Assembly (NCBI GenBank): GCA_035623255.1
Contig: DASPTU010000125.1
Span: forward strand, 141,701 to 205,700
DNA length: 64,000 bases
Reading direction: 5' to 3'
DNA from: JAFAGX01 sp035623255
GTDB lineage: Bacteria; Acidobacteriota; Terriglobia; Terriglobales; Acidobacteriaceae
Shown: piece after piece, positions 17,993 to 27,050 of the stretch
How the letters are laid out: each line of letters starts with the position of its first letter
Numbering within the stretch: position 1 is the first letter of the stretch
Made by a program: the position numbers and the translations under genes
The notes under the pieces: generated by a model
Database searches by the model: none
What the model saw: the letters and a program-made list of their open reading frames with translations, nothing else
What the model was told of the DNA's origin: nothing

Positions 17993-19357
17993 TCACCCCA
18001 CTTTGCCTACCACCGCGTGCTGCAACTTTTCAATCTTTACTTTGGCGATGCGATGCTCGTCCATCTCTTCCACCGTGAAGCGATGCCCCTCATACTCAAA
18101 GCCCTCGCCCGCTTTGGGAATTTTTTGCAATCGCGCGAGCACAAATCCCGCCAGGGTCTCGAAGCCCGCATCTCGTGGAAGCTCCAACTCATACTGTGAT
18201 TCCAAATCGCGAATGCTTACCGAGCCGTCCAGAACCAGCGCCAGTTGGCCCTCCCAGGGCTGTTCGGGTAGCGATATGTCAAATTCATCCTGGATCTCGC
18301 CCACCAGTTGCTCAAGAATGTCCTCGACCGTGATTACGCCCGCAGTCGAGCCGAATTCATCCACTACGACGGCGAGATGACGCTTCCGGTCCTTGAACTC
18401 TTCCAGTAACTCGGTCAAAACCTTGGTCTCGGGCACAACCAACACGTCACGCATGATCTGACTGATCTTCATGGTCGAAATGCGCGCCGCCATCGGCTGC
18501 GCCGCATTCGCACTCAACCGCCATCGCGTCCAGCGCATCAGATCTTTTGAGTAGAGCACCCCAATAATATGTTCCGGGCCGCTTTGCGGGTCATAAACAG
18601 GAATTCGAGAGTGCTGCTCTTCAACCACCCGGGACAACGCCTCCTCCAGCGTCAGGTCACCGGGCAAAGAGAAAATGTCCGGCCGCGGCACCATCACCTC
18701 GCGCACCGTAATACTTTCCAGCTCCAGCGCGTGGTGAATCATCTCTTCCTGGAACTGCGGAATCTGGCCAAACTGTCGGCTCGCCGTAACTATGAGCTTC
18801 AGTTCATCAGGGGAATGCACGGGCCCCTGCCGCAGCTTGCGCGAGCCAAACAAGCGAAGAACCGAGCCTGCCGCCGTGTTCATCACAAAAATAAATGGAC
18901 GGGTGATGGTAAGAAACACATCCATGGGGGCGGCAACCGCCAGGGCGACTTGCTCGCCCCGCTGCAGGGCCAGGGATTTCGGCACCAGCTCGCCCAGGAT
19001 GACGTGCAGGCTGGTGATCAGAAAGAACGCGATTGCAATGGCGATTCCATGCGCATAAATCACCGCATACGGCATGTGTCCGAGCGATTGCTCGATCATT
19101 CGCGCCAGCACCGGCTCACCCACCCAACCGAGAGTCAGGCTAACTATGGTGATTCCCAGCTGGACGCCGTTAACCACTTCGTCCAGGTTGCGATGTAATC
19201 TTTGGACGGTACGAGCGCCGATGCGACGGGCCTCGATCAGTTCCTGGATCCGGGTATCTCGCACGCTGACAAGGGCGAACTCCGCTGCGGCAAAGAAAGC
19301 ATTCGCTGCTACCAGGAGCAGAATGACAAACACCCGCAGCAGCACATAACCGATCAT
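17993..19357 (-). CDS. CNNM-domain, CBS-pair protein (HlyC/CorC family)
   Basis: A 454-residue inner-membrane protein. Residues 1 to about 190 are a CNNM (DUF21) transmembrane domain containing NAFFAAAEFALVSVRDTRI and GELVPKSLALQ. A CBS pair follows (VPRPDIFSLPGDLTLEEAL; MRDVLVVPETKVLTELLEEF). The C-terminal CorC_HlyC domain runs from GFETLAGFVLARL. Relatives are implicated in magnesium or sodium transport and metal-ion resistance, controlled by nucleotide binding to the CBS pair. Length fits the family. The gene is transcribed alone. Confidence 0.9.
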   Translation of the reverse strand: MIGYVLLRVFVILLLVAANAFFAAAEFALVSVRDTRIQELIEARRIGARTVQRLHRNLDEVVNGVQLGITIVSLTLGWVGEPVLARMIEQSLGHMPYAVIYAHGIAIAIAFFLITSLHVILGELVPKSLALQRGEQVALAVAAPMDVFLTITRPFIFVMNTAAGSVLRLFGSRKLRQGPVHSPDELKLIVTASRQFGQIPQFQEEMIHHALELESITVREVMVPRPDIFSLPGDLTLEEALSRVVEEQHSRIPVYDPQSGPEHIIGVLYSKDLMRWTRWRLSANAAQPMAARISTMKISQIMRDVLVVPETKVLTELLEEFKDRKRHLAVVVDEFGSTAGVITVEDILEQLVGEIQDEFDISLPEQPWEGQLALVLDGSVSIRDLESQYELELPRDAGFETLAGFVLARLQKIPKAGEGFEYEGHRFTVEEMDEHRIAKVKIEKLQHAVVGKVG

Positions 19358-19630
19358 GGAAGGCTAATTTTAACATTCCAAAGGGCGAATCGTCCTTTTG
19401 CGTGTGGATCGGGTTGATAGAATATTCTTTGTGCTCGGGGAGCTGTAACTGTGCAATGTGCTCTGGACCCTCGCACTTCGCTCCAGGCAGATTCTTGCTT
19501 CCATTTCCAGGTTTGGCTGGTCTAAGGCTGTGGAACCCAGCTCCGCATGAACGGTAAGATCTTAGGAACCAATTTACGCCCGCTTGCGTAACAACAACCG
19601 AGGCACAGAAAGAGGGAGCAGGAGGCGGAT

Positions 19631-20845
19631 GTGAACGGTAATGGCAATGGCAAAAAGAAGCGCCGCAGAAGGATGATCATCGGCGGTATCGTCGCTGCCG
19701 TAGTGTTGATCTTTGCTGGAGCGCTCGTCGCCTTTAATCACGGCGGTACAAAAATCGATCCCAGCAAGCTGGCGAAGGTGGAACGCGGGGACCTCGCCAA
19801 GAGCGTCGTCGCAACCGGCAAAGTCACTCCCATCACCAAGGTGGAAGTCAAATCGAAAGCCAGCGGCATCGTCAAAAAGCTCTACGTCGAATATGGCGAT
19901 ATGGTGAAAAAGGGACAACTCTTGGCGCAACTGGACAAAGACGAAATCCAGGCTCAGGTGGAACAGTCCCGCGCCGCCTTGCAGGCCGCCGAAGCCAATC
20001 TGTCCAGTTCACAGGCCGACTACCAGCGTGCCACAGTCGATGCCGAAGGCCCCGATGTGCCTCTCCTCAAACGCCAGTATGACCGCGCCGTTGAGATGGC
20101 CAAGGACGGTGTTGTGTCCGCCTCTGCTCTGGATGATGCCGATCGAAATTACCAGATGGCCCTGAACAAGCAGAATGTCGCCAAGGCCCAGGTGACTGTG
20201 CTGAAAGCCAAGATCGCCCAGTCGCAAGCCGAGCTGGCGCGCGACCAGGCCAATCTCAAGCAGCTGGAAGAGCAGCTCAGCTACACTGACATCGTCTCGC
20301 CCATCGACGGCATCGTGCTTTCGCGCGACGTAGAAGTCGGTGACGCAGTCAGTTCCATCCTTGTTCTCGGTTCCTCCGCGACCCTGGTCATGACCCTCGG
20401 CGACACCAGCGAAGTTTACGTCAAGGGAAAGGTCGACGAGAGCGACATTGGCAAGGTATATCTCGGCCAGCCCGCCCGGATCAAAGTAGAGTCCTTCAAG
20501 GACAAGACGTTCAACGGCAAGGTCACCAAGATTTCGCCGATGGGCGTGGAAAAAGACAATGTAACCACTTTCGAAGTCCGTGTCTCCATCAACAACCCTG
20601 GCGGCGAACTCAAGGCAGAAATGACGGCAAACGCCGAGATCATCCTCGAAGAGCACAAGAATGTGCTGCAGATTCCCGAAGGCGCAATCATCTACGACAA
20701 AGATAAGAACTCCTCGGTCGACATTCCCGATCCCCATGCGAAGGACGGCATGAAAAAGGTAGCGGTTAACATTGGCATTTCCAACGGAGCGAAGACCGAA
20801 GTCCTGAGTGGCTTGAAGGAAGGCGAAGAAGTGGTCTTGCAGTAA
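19631..20845 (+). CDS. HlyD-type periplasmic adaptor of an efflux pump
   Basis: A 404-residue membrane fusion protein. A basic N-terminus (KKKRRRR) and one membrane helix (residues 16-38) are followed by a barrel-lipoyl segment (VEVKSKASGIVKKLYVEYGDMVKKGQLLAQLD). A long alpha-hairpin coiled coil comes next, then the second lipoyl half (TDIVSPIDGIVLSRDVEVGDAV) and a beta-barrel. It is closest in style to MacA. No MacB or RND pump gene is adjacent. The start is GTG 19631, with GGAGG 4-5 bases upstream. The next gene, 118 bases away on the same strand, is a DUF4097 protein. Confidence 0.85.
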   Translation: MNGNGNGKKKRRRRMIIGGIVAAVVLIFAGALVAFNHGGTKIDPSKLAKVERGDLAKSVVATGKVTPITKVEVKSKASGIVKKLYVEYGDMVKKGQLLAQLDKDEIQAQVEQSRAALQAAEANLSSSQADYQRATVDAEGPDVPLLKRQYDRAVEMAKDGVVSASALDDADRNYQMALNKQNVAKAQVTVLKAKIAQSQAELARDQANLKQLEEQLSYTDIVSPIDGIVLSRDVEVGDAVSSILVLGSSATLVMTLGDTSEVYVKGKVDESDIGKVYLGQPARIKVESFKDKTFNGKVTKISPMGVEKDNVTTFEVRVSINNPGGELKAEMTANAEIILEEHKNVLQIPEGAIIYDKDKNSSVDIPDPHAKDGMKKVAVNIGISNGAKTEVLSGLKEGEEVVLQ

Positions 20846-20882
20846 GATTTAGTTCTCGAACGATAAGATCCCAGCGTTATCT

Positions 20883-20950
20883 TGTCATTCCGAGCGGGGT
20901 ATTCTGTCATCTGCCTTCGGATGACAGAAACGCACTCGAGGAATCTGCAA
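20883..20950. repeat. Dispersed repeat copy with inner hairpin
   Basis: Outer ends are TGTCATTCCGAGC and CGAGGAATCTGCAA. Inside, a perfect 10-bp stem (TTCTGTCATC at 20902-20911 with GATGACAGAA at 20920-20929) forms a separate hairpin, so one element seems to be nested in another. Confidence 0.6.
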
Positions 20951-20963
20951 GCCCGGAGAGTTT

Positions 20964-21929
20964 ATGCCTAAACCCAAATTCCCGCTGGTTCTGATGGTCT
21001 GTTTGGCCTGTTGCCTACCGGCGTTCGCGTCTTCCGAAGGTGATTTCCACCGCACCTTGCAAGTAAGCGGTGCGGTAAGCCTCGCGGTCACGACCGGCTC
21101 TGGCAACGTGAATGTGCGAACGGGCGGCTCCGGTCAGGTGCAGGTTACAGGGCACGTCAAAGTCAGCAACTGGTTCGGCGGCGACTCAGAAAAGCAGCTT
21201 AAAACCATCGTTGATAATCCCCCAATACAGCAGAGCGGCAATGACATACGCATCGGGAACAGTGGGACTTCGGAGCTTTTTCATAATGTGTCCATCAGCT
21301 ACGACCTGGTAGTCCCGCCGGACACTCGCCTGCACTCGCACACTGGTTCGGGGAACCAAACTATAGAGGGCCTCCATGGCTCGGTCGAGGTCGAATCGGG
21401 TTCCGGAGAGTTGAAAATATCCGACATACAGGACACGGTTCGGGCGACTACTGGCTCAGGTGACATTCGCATGGAGCGCGTCAAGGCCAATGTGCATGCA
21501 AAGGCAGGCAGCGGATCCATTCAGGCCGCCGAAGTGGCTGGCGGCTTCGAAGGCCAGACCGGAAGCGGCCACATCGAGCTCGATCAGTCCGCCCCGGGCG
21601 CGGTTCGCGCCGAAACCGGGTCGGGTGGAATGGAGCTTCGTGGCGTGAACGGTTCTCTTGAAGCCACCGCCGGCAGCGGTGAGATATCGGCAGACGGCAA
21701 TCCCACCGGATCGTGGAGCGTCCATACCGGCTCGGGCGGTGTGCGTCTGAAGCTGGCCTCAAGCGCAGCGTTTGACCTTGATGCGCACACCAGCTCCGGC
21801 TCAATTTCTGTGAGCCAGCCAGTCACCGTTCAAGGCACGATTGGCCGTAAAGAACTGCGCGGCAAAGTCCACGGCGGCGGTGTTCCCGTCGAAGTGAGAA
21901 CTGGCTCGGGAAACATTCAAATCGATTAG
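20964..21929 (+). CDS. DUF4097-family beta-strand repeat protein
   Basis: A 321-residue exported protein with signal peptide (ending AFAS). The body is about eleven short repeats carrying TGSG or a variant, such as TGSGNVNV, SGSGELKI, TGSGDIRM, AGSGSIQA, TGSGHIEL and TGSGGMEL. Each is spaced roughly 18 to 22 residues, as expected for a right-handed beta solenoid. DUF4097 proteins occur near membrane sensors and anti-sigma systems, but no biochemical role is established. It follows the HlyD adaptor at a distance compatible with its own promoter. Confidence 0.85.
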   Translation: MPKPKFPLVLMVCLACCLPAFASSEGDFHRTLQVSGAVSLAVTTGSGNVNVRTGGSGQVQVTGHVKVSNWFGGDSEKQLKTIVDNPPIQQSGNDIRIGNSGTSELFHNVSISYDLVVPPDTRLHSHTGSGNQTIEGLHGSVEVESGSGELKISDIQDTVRATTGSGDIRMERVKANVHAKAGSGSIQAAEVAGGFEGQTGSGHIELDQSAPGAVRAETGSGGMELRGVNGSLEATAGSGEISADGNPTGSWSVHTGSGGVRLKLASSAAFDLDAHTSSGSISVSQPVTVQGTIGRKELRGKVHGGGVPVEVRTGSGNIQID

Positions 21930-21944
21930 AAATCCGCGAAAACC

Positions 21945-23351
21945 CTAAACAACTGCCGCGGGCGACTCAACAGCCGAAGGCTGCGGCTTCGACGCGAGCG
22001 GCAGACGGATTTCAACCATCAAACCGCCTTCTGGTCGATTCACCGCCCGAACGCTGCCGCCATGCAGAGAAACCGCTCGTGCGGTTATCGCAAGGCCCAA
22101 CCCCACGCCTCCCGTCTGCCGACCTCGTGCATCATCAATTCTGTAAAAGGGGCGGAAAAGCTTGTCGAGCGCTTCTCCTGGGACTCCGGGCCCGGAATCC
22201 GTAACCCTCACAACCGCCTGCGAAGCCGTTGTTGCTCCCTCTTCCGCCAGTAGACGAACACGAACCGTCGTGCCTTCTTCCGTGTATCGGATCGCGTTGC
22301 GCGCCACATTCTCGATGGCGCTGTGCAACAGACTCGCGCTGCCGACAACCACACAGTCGGTCGTAATCTCAACTTCTACCTGGCAGTGACGGCTTTGCGC
22401 TTCAAACGCGGCATCCTTCGCAATTTCTTGGATGAGCTGCTGCAGGTTCACCGGAGATTTCTCCAGCGAGTCATCGCCCCCTTCGAGCCGCACCAGGGTC
22501 AGCAGCCTTTGGATCATTTCGTTCAGCCGATTCGTCTCTCGTTCGATCCGGTCCAGCGCGTTGCTCGCTTCTCCACCGCTTCGCTGTCGGGCCAATTCGA
22601 GCGCCACGTTCAGCCGAGCCAGCGGAGATCGCAACTCATGGGAGATGTCGCTCAGCAAGCGCCGTTGTGCGACAACCAGGTTCTGCAGCCGATCGGCCAT
22701 CAGATCAAAATCTCGAACTAATTCCGCAGTCTCGTCGCGTCGTCGCGAGCCCGGTACTCCCGCGCGGGCAGTCAAATCTCCCGAGGCTAATCTCTGCGCA
22801 GCAGCACGTAAACGTGCGATGGGTGAAGTCAAATAACGGGCCAGAATGTAGCAGACCAACCCGGAGGAGATAATGCCTATGAGCAAGCCCAGTCCCGGCA
22901 CCCCACGAATGCCAAACGGCCCCGGTGGTTCGGGTGGAAGCTCGGTGATAATCGTATATCGCTGTCCATCTGGCATCGGCATCGAGCCCGTCAGGAACTG
23001 ATTAGGCCGAAATCTTCCCCAGAATGTATTCGCGGGACTCATTCCTCCCGCCCTTGCTCGCTGCACCCATTCCGGCAGTTTGCGTCCCAGCAGATCCTTT
23101 CCATTCCCGTCTAGAACATACAGACGCACATGGTAGGTCTCGTGCACGCCTCGCAAATATTTCCAGACCGCTTGTTCGCCACCAGCTTGATTGGCCTGCA
23201 CGGCTTCACTGAGAAATTTCGCTTGCTGAGCTTGCAAGTCAGCTATCTCCCGCGAGGGCCGCAACGCGAAGGCCGCCAGAAGCGCCAGTACAAGAAACAA
23301 TGCATGCGCGATCCAGTAAGAGACGAAGATTTTAACGAACAGACTTTTCAT
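21945..23351 (-). CDS. Sensor histidine kinase, CpxA-like
   Basis: A 468-residue membrane kinase. A first helix (residues 8-28), a periplasmic domain of about 130 residues and a second helix (LGLLIGIISSGLVCYILARYL) come first. A HAMP domain follows (ARLRAAAQRLASGDLTARAG), then the phospho-accepting histidine in LLSDISHELRSPLARLNVALE. The ATP-binding domain has N, G1 (VTDSGPGVP) and G2 (GGVGLGLAI) boxes. It overlaps the response regulator gene by 4 bases. Sequence order matches CpxA/RstB-type kinases that sense envelope stress; the stimulus here is inferred from the Spy-like neighbour. Confidence 0.9.
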   Translation of the reverse strand: MKSLFVKIFVSYWIAHALFLVLALLAAFALRPSREIADLQAQQAKFLSEAVQANQAGGEQAVWKYLRGVHETYHVRLYVLDGNGKDLLGRKLPEWVQRARAGGMSPANTFWGRFRPNQFLTGSMPMPDGQRYTIITELPPEPPGPFGIRGVPGLGLLIGIISSGLVCYILARYLTSPIARLRAAAQRLASGDLTARAGVPGSRRRDETAELVRDFDLMADRLQNLVVAQRRLLSDISHELRSPLARLNVALELARQRSGGEASNALDRIERETNRLNEMIQRLLTLVRLEGGDDSLEKSPVNLQQLIQEIAKDAAFEAQSRHCQVEVEITTDCVVVGSASLLHSAIENVARNAIRYTEEGTTVRVRLLAEEGATTASQAVVRVTDSGPGVPGEALDKLFRPFYRIDDARGRQTGGVGLGLAITARAVSLHGGSVRAVNRPEGGLMVEIRLPLASKPQPSAVESPAAVV

Positions 23352-24076
23352 CCTTCGCTCCTCACGGCGTCTCGCGGATGCGCGAAGATGTACCCCACCC
23401 CACGCACTGTTTTGATGTGGTCCGTGCCGGTGTCGCTGTCTCCCAGCTTTTTGCGTACTTTGCTGACGTGCATATCGATGCTGCGGTCAAAGGGCGAAAA
23501 TTTTCGGCTCAGCACTTCATCCACCAACTGCTCGCGGGTTACGACCCGCCCGGCTTCCCGCACGAGAACATGCAGCAGGTTGAACTCTACCGAGGTCAGA
23601 TCAACCGGGTGGCCGTTCTGCAAAACGATTCGGGTCGCTGGATCCAGATCGATATCGCCGACGTGCAAAGGTTCCGGGATTTCCGTTCCTGTACTTTTCT
23701 CTTCCGCCTGGGTCCGGCGCAGAATCGCCCGAATCCGCGCCACAAGTTCCCGCGGATTAAACGGCTTAGGCAAATAATCGTCGGCGCCGATTTCCAATCC
23801 AACAATGCGATCCACGTCCTCTCCTCGCGCTGTGAGCAGCAGTACCGGAATCTTCGACGCATTTCGAATCTTGCGCAGGACATCGAACCCATTCATCCCG
23901 GGAAGCATGACGTCCAGCACAATCAGGCGGTAATTTCCGCTCAGGGCTGATTCCAGCCCGCGATTGCCGTCATACACCGCCTCGACCTGAAAGCCTTCTG
24001 GTTCGAGGTATTCGCCCACCAGCGCGCAGAGTTCCACATCGTCGTCGATAACCAGGATCCGATCCACTTTGTTCAT
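23348..24076 (-). CDS. OmpR-family response regulator, CpxR-like
   Basis: About 242 residues. The receiver domain has the acidic pair in LVIDDD, the phosphorylated aspartate in LIVLDVMLPGMNGF, the threonine/alanine LLLTARG segment and the lysine in LPKPFNP. The C-terminal winged helix has FSPFDRSIDMHVSKVRKKL and TVRGVGYIFA. ATG 24076 (MNKVDRILVIDDD) is the natural start. The kinase gene follows with a 4-base overlap. Upstream, in the divergent gap, is a GTAAA-N5-GTAAA site that matches the known CpxR box. Confidence 0.92.
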   Translation of the reverse strand: MNKVDRILVIDDDVELCALVGEYLEPEGFQVEAVYDGNRGLESALSGNYRLIVLDVMLPGMNGFDVLRKIRNASKIPVLLLTARGEDVDRIVGLEIGADDYLPKPFNPRELVARIRAILRRTQAEEKSTGTEIPEPLHVGDIDLDPATRIVLQNGHPVDLTSVEFNLLHVLVREAGRVVTREQLVDEVLSRKFSPFDRSIDMHVSKVRKKLGDSDTGTDHIKTVRGVGYIFAHPRDAVRSEG

Positions 24077-24141
24077 ATCAGTTCTATAACAAAAGGCGCT
24101 GCGCCCCCGGTAAAGAAGTGTCAAAACCCCGCCCGCCGGCT

Positions 24142-24156
24142 TTTACAAAACTTTAC
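24142..24156 (-). promoter_or_regulatory. Putative CpxR box (GTAAA-N5-GTAAA)
   Basis: Read on the minus strand the site is GTAAA-GTTTT-GTAAA, a perfect match to the E. coli CpxR consensus. Further half-sites lie at 24110-24114 (GTAAA on plus) and 24173-24177 (TTTAC). The site is in the 182-base gap between the CpxR-like regulator and the Spy-like gene. A TTGACG (24162-24167) lies 5 bases to its right and could be a -35 for the Spy gene. Binding is inferred. Confidence 0.55.
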
Positions 24157-24258
24157 TCCGGTTGACGGACAATTTACTACCAAGCTACCTAAAAAGTGTT
24201 CATATCTACACACAAACAGATTCGGAAACCCGAACTGCAGTTAGGGAGGGAGCAAGTC

Positions 24259-24729
24259 ATGAAGTTTAGTCGCATGAGTATTCTGGGTTCTGTCTTGGCC
24301 GCTGTATTGTTCGCAGGCACCGCCATTGCGCAGGGCCCACACGGGCAGGGGGGAGATTTCTTCGGGCCCATGTTGGAAAACATGACGGACGTACTTGATC
24401 TGACGGATGTGCAGCAAGCGCAGATCAAGCAGATTCACGACAACGCCCGGCCCACACTCCAATCTCTGATGCAACAGGAGCACCAGAGTCATCAGGCGCT
24501 GATGCAACTCATCACCAGCGGCAACTTCAGCGAAGCTGCCGCAAAGAAGATCATCGATCAGGAATCGCAGGTCCACTCGCAATTGGCTCTGCAGCACGCT
24601 CACTTGACCGCGCAGGCTTACCAGGTCTTGACAGCGGAGCAAAAAACCAAACTGACTCAGGTCATGGCAAGACACGAGCAACGGATGCAGCAGCACTTGC
24701 AAGAGCAGCCGCCAGCCGTGCAGCCGTAA
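24259..24729 (+). CDS. Spy/CpxP-like periplasmic protein
   Basis: A 156-residue exported protein: signal peptide ending AIAQ, then an all-helical domain. It has two LTxxQ motifs, LTDVQQAQIKQIHD and LTAEQKTKLTQV, the hallmark of Spy/CpxP proteins. Spy is a periplasmic chaperone; CpxP also dampens CpxA. The start ATG 24259 has GGGAGG about 8 bases upstream. Divergent placement from the CpxA/CpxR-like pair supports a feedback or stress-chaperone role. The C-terminus is rich in Gln and Pro. Confidence 0.88.
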   Translation: MKFSRMSILGSVLAAVLFAGTAIAQGPHGQGGDFFGPMLENMTDVLDLTDVQQAQIKQIHDNARPTLQSLMQQEHQSHQALMQLITSGNFSEAAAKKIIDQESQVHSQLALQHAHLTAQAYQVLTAEQKTKLTQVMARHEQRMQQHLQEQPPAVQP

Positions 24730-24821
24730 TTAGCGCTACAGTCCAGGGGTTGCCGGAAGAGTGGCGGCGCCCCGGCAGGCTAGCTCTGCGTTTTGCGTTA
24801 TTGCAGATAAGGAGGGTTACT

Positions 24822-25040
24822 TTGGCCAGCGCAACTTTACCTCCCAACTTTGTCGACGTGATCGCCGCGGAGATGGCCTCCGGAGTGGATCGGGCCGTCG
24901 AATGCTGGATGTCACAAATCGAAGATGCGCTCAGCGATATCCACCTTACCTCGCTCGGCAGGCTACAAGCCGTGCGGCAGATCATTGACAAATACAAGGA
25001 ACTCACTGGCAAGGGGCAACTCAAGGGACGATCGGCCTGA
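24822..25040 (+). CDS. Small protein of unknown function, TTG start
   Basis: A 72-residue soluble protein starting at TTG 24822, supported by a strong ribosome site (AAGGAGGG, ending 5 bases upstream). An upstream ATG in the same frame at 24750 has no such site. The sequence is helical with a WMSQIEDALSDIHLTSLGRLQAVRQIIDKYK-like amphipathic pattern (shown here only in description). No family recognised. It is 92 bases after the Spy-like gene and 16 bases before the next small membrane protein, so it may belong to the same stress operon. Confidence 0.6.
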   Translation: MASATLPPNFVDVIAAEMASGVDRAVECWMSQIEDALSDIHLTSLGRLQAVRQIIDKYKELTGKGQLKGRSA

Positions 25041-25056
25041 CTCGCGGGGAGCTCAG

Positions 25057-25197
25057 ATGACTTTCGATTCTGTGTACGCCTACCTGATCGATGCAACCTG
25101 GCTATTTCTTGGAAGTTGGATCGTGCTGTTGGCGGCCGCTTACATTATGACTTTCAACGGCGACTGGTCCCAGAGAACCCGCAAAAGCGCAAAATAG
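25057..25197 (+). CDS. 46-residue membrane protein
   Basis: A short gene with ATG 25057 and a GGGGAG-like site a few bases upstream. It encodes a single membrane helix (LIDATWLFLGSWIVLLAAAYIM) with a basic tail ending RTRKSAK. The polar N-terminus is short. It begins 16 bases after the 72-residue gene. No family is recognised; location downstream of the Spy-like gene suggests a membrane-stress or assembly factor, which is only a guess. Confidence 0.5.
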   Translation: MTFDSVYAYLIDATWLFLGSWIVLLAAAYIMTFNGDWSQRTRKSAK

Positions 25198-25292
25198 CAT
25201 GAGCTATTCAGGGCTCCTCATAACCATCCAAGGGTGGCCCCATCCTGCCTCAGAGCTGAACCTCCGGCTGGTAGAATCTCATCTACTACCAC

Positions 25293-27050
25293 ATGCTGCC
25301 CAAGAGCCTGCGCCCTCTTTATTCCTACCTCAAGAAATACCGTGGCAGCTACCTGATCGGAACGCTCTGCGTTTTCCTGCATAACGGAATCTGGATTCTT
25401 TTCCCTCTAGTCATCCGCCGCGCCATAGACGACTTGCACCTCGGGGTCACTCGCCAGAAATTGCTGACTTTTGCCCTGCTCCTGCTCGCGATTGCATGTG
25501 CGAAGGGCATCTTTCAATTTCTTACCCGCTGGATAGTGATTGGTGTGTCGCGCGAAATCGAATTTGATCTACGCAACGATCTTTTCCGCCACCTCGAGAA
25601 ACTCTCTTACTCGTACTATCAGCGCACTCGCACGGGTGACATCATGGCCCGTGCAACCAACGACTTGAATGCCGTCCGTATGCTTTTGGGGCCGGCCATC
25701 ATGTATTCGGCGAACACAATTGTCTTCACCGCCGGCGCACTTGCGTTCATGCTGTCGATCAGCCCGCGCTTGACTCTGTATGCCTTCCTGCCATTACCTG
25801 TCGTCAGCATTACTATCCAGTATTTCGGCCGTCAAATTCATGAGCGCTTCGAAAAAATCCAGGCGATGTTTTCTGATATTTCTGCCCGTGCCCAGGAGAA
25901 TTTCTCGGGCGTACGAGTGATTCGCGCCTACGTGCAGGAAGAGGCGGAAATCGCCGCTTTTGAAGCCGCCAATCAGGAATACATCGGCCGTAGCCTGAAG
26001 CTGGTCCGGTTAATGGGGATGCTCTGGCCGACCCTCGAAATCATGCTGGGATTTGCCATCGTCCTGGTGCTCTGGCTCGGCGGCCGCGAGGTTTTGCAAC
26101 GGCGCATTACCGTCGGCGATTTTGTCGCCTTCAACACCTACATGGTACAGCTTACTTGGCCGGTCATCGCGCTGGGCTGGGTCATCAATATTTTCCAGCG
26201 AGGAACGGCCTCCATGGGACGCATCAATCAAATCCTCGTGGAAAAACCGGAAATTGCCGACACCGTTGAACTGAAGTCCTGGAAGGATGTTCCGGTCACC
26301 CACATCGAGGGCGAGATCCAATTTCGCAATCTGAATTTTGCTTACAACGGCACATCGGTGCTCCACGACGTCAACTTGCGCATTCCGGCGGGTACGAGTC
26401 TTGCCATCGTTGGCCCAACGGGGTACGGCAAAACCACCTTGGTCAGTTTAATTCCGCGCATCTACGATGCGGCGCCGGGTATGGTCCTCATCGACGGCAG
26501 ACCGATCCGTGACTATCCGCTTGAATTCCTTCGAAGGAACATCGGTTTCGTCCCGCAGGAAACTTTCCTGTTCAGCGAGAGTGTGCGCGAGAACATCGCA
26601 TTCGGTGTGCAAGGTGCGACCGACTCGGAAGTCCGGGGAGCCGCGCAGGCTGCCAGTATCGCTGATGATATCGAGAGCTTTCCCGAACAGTACAAGACTC
26701 TCGTCGGCGAACGTGGCATCACGCTCTCCGGCGGGCAAAAGCAGCGCACGGCAATCGCTCGCGCCTTGATCCGCAACCCCAGAATTTTGATCCTCGACGA
26801 TGCGCTCTCCAGCGTCGATACGCATACCGAGGACAAGATTCTCAATCATCTGCGCGAAATCATGGCTGGCCGGACCACGATTTTCATCTCACACCGCGTA
26901 TCGACTGTTCGCAACGCAGACATGATCGCAGTTTTACACGGCGGCCGAATCGTTGAACTGGGAACCCACGAGGAACTGCTGGCCAGGAACGGCTACTACA
27001 CCGATCTCTACAACAAGCAGCTTTTGGAGGAAGAACTGGCCGAGGTCTGA
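25293..27050 (+). CDS. ABC exporter half-transporter, MdlA/MsbA-like
   Basis: A 585-residue half-transporter: six membrane helices in residues 15-300 and a C-terminal ATPase domain. Walker A is GPTGYGKTT (about residue 373), the signature is LSGGQKQR (about 478), and Walker B is ILILDDALSSVD. The catalytic residue after Walker B is Asp, not Glu, which in this superfamily often marks the degenerate half of a heterodimer such as MdlA or TM287. No second half-transporter is nearby, so it may pair with a distant gene or work as a homodimer. It precedes the tailoring genes on the same strand by 180 bases. Confidence 0.85.
   Translation: MLPKSLRPLYSYLKKYRGSYLIGTLCVFLHNGIWILFPLVIRRAIDDLHLGVTRQKLLTFALLLLAIACAKGIFQFLTRWIVIGVSREIEFDLRNDLFRHLEKLSYSYYQRTRTGDIMARATNDLNAVRMLLGPAIMYSANTIVFTAGALAFMLSISPRLTLYAFLPLPVVSITIQYFGRQIHERFEKIQAMFSDISARAQENFSGVRVIRAYVQEEAEIAAFEAANQEYIGRSLKLVRLMGMLWPTLEIMLGFAIVLVLWLGGREVLQRRITVGDFVAFNTYMVQLTWPVIALGWVINIFQRGTASMGRINQILVEKPEIADTVELKSWKDVPVTHIEGEIQFRNLNFAYNGTSVLHDVNLRIPAGTSLAIVGPTGYGKTTLVSLIPRIYDAAPGMVLIDGRPIRDYPLEFLRRNIGFVPQETFLFSESVRENIAFGVQGATDSEVRGAAQAASIADDIESFPEQYKTLVGERGITLSGGQKQRTAIARALIRNPRILILDDALSSVDTHTEDKILNHLREIMAGRTTIFISHRVSTVRNADMIAVLHGGRIVELGTHEELLARNGYYTDLYNKQLLEEELAEV

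Noticed and set aside
24162..24190. Promoter TTGACG with -10 for the Spy-like gene
   Set aside because: The 17-base-spaced hexamer is CTACCT, too far from TATAAT to claim; only the -35 is mentioned.
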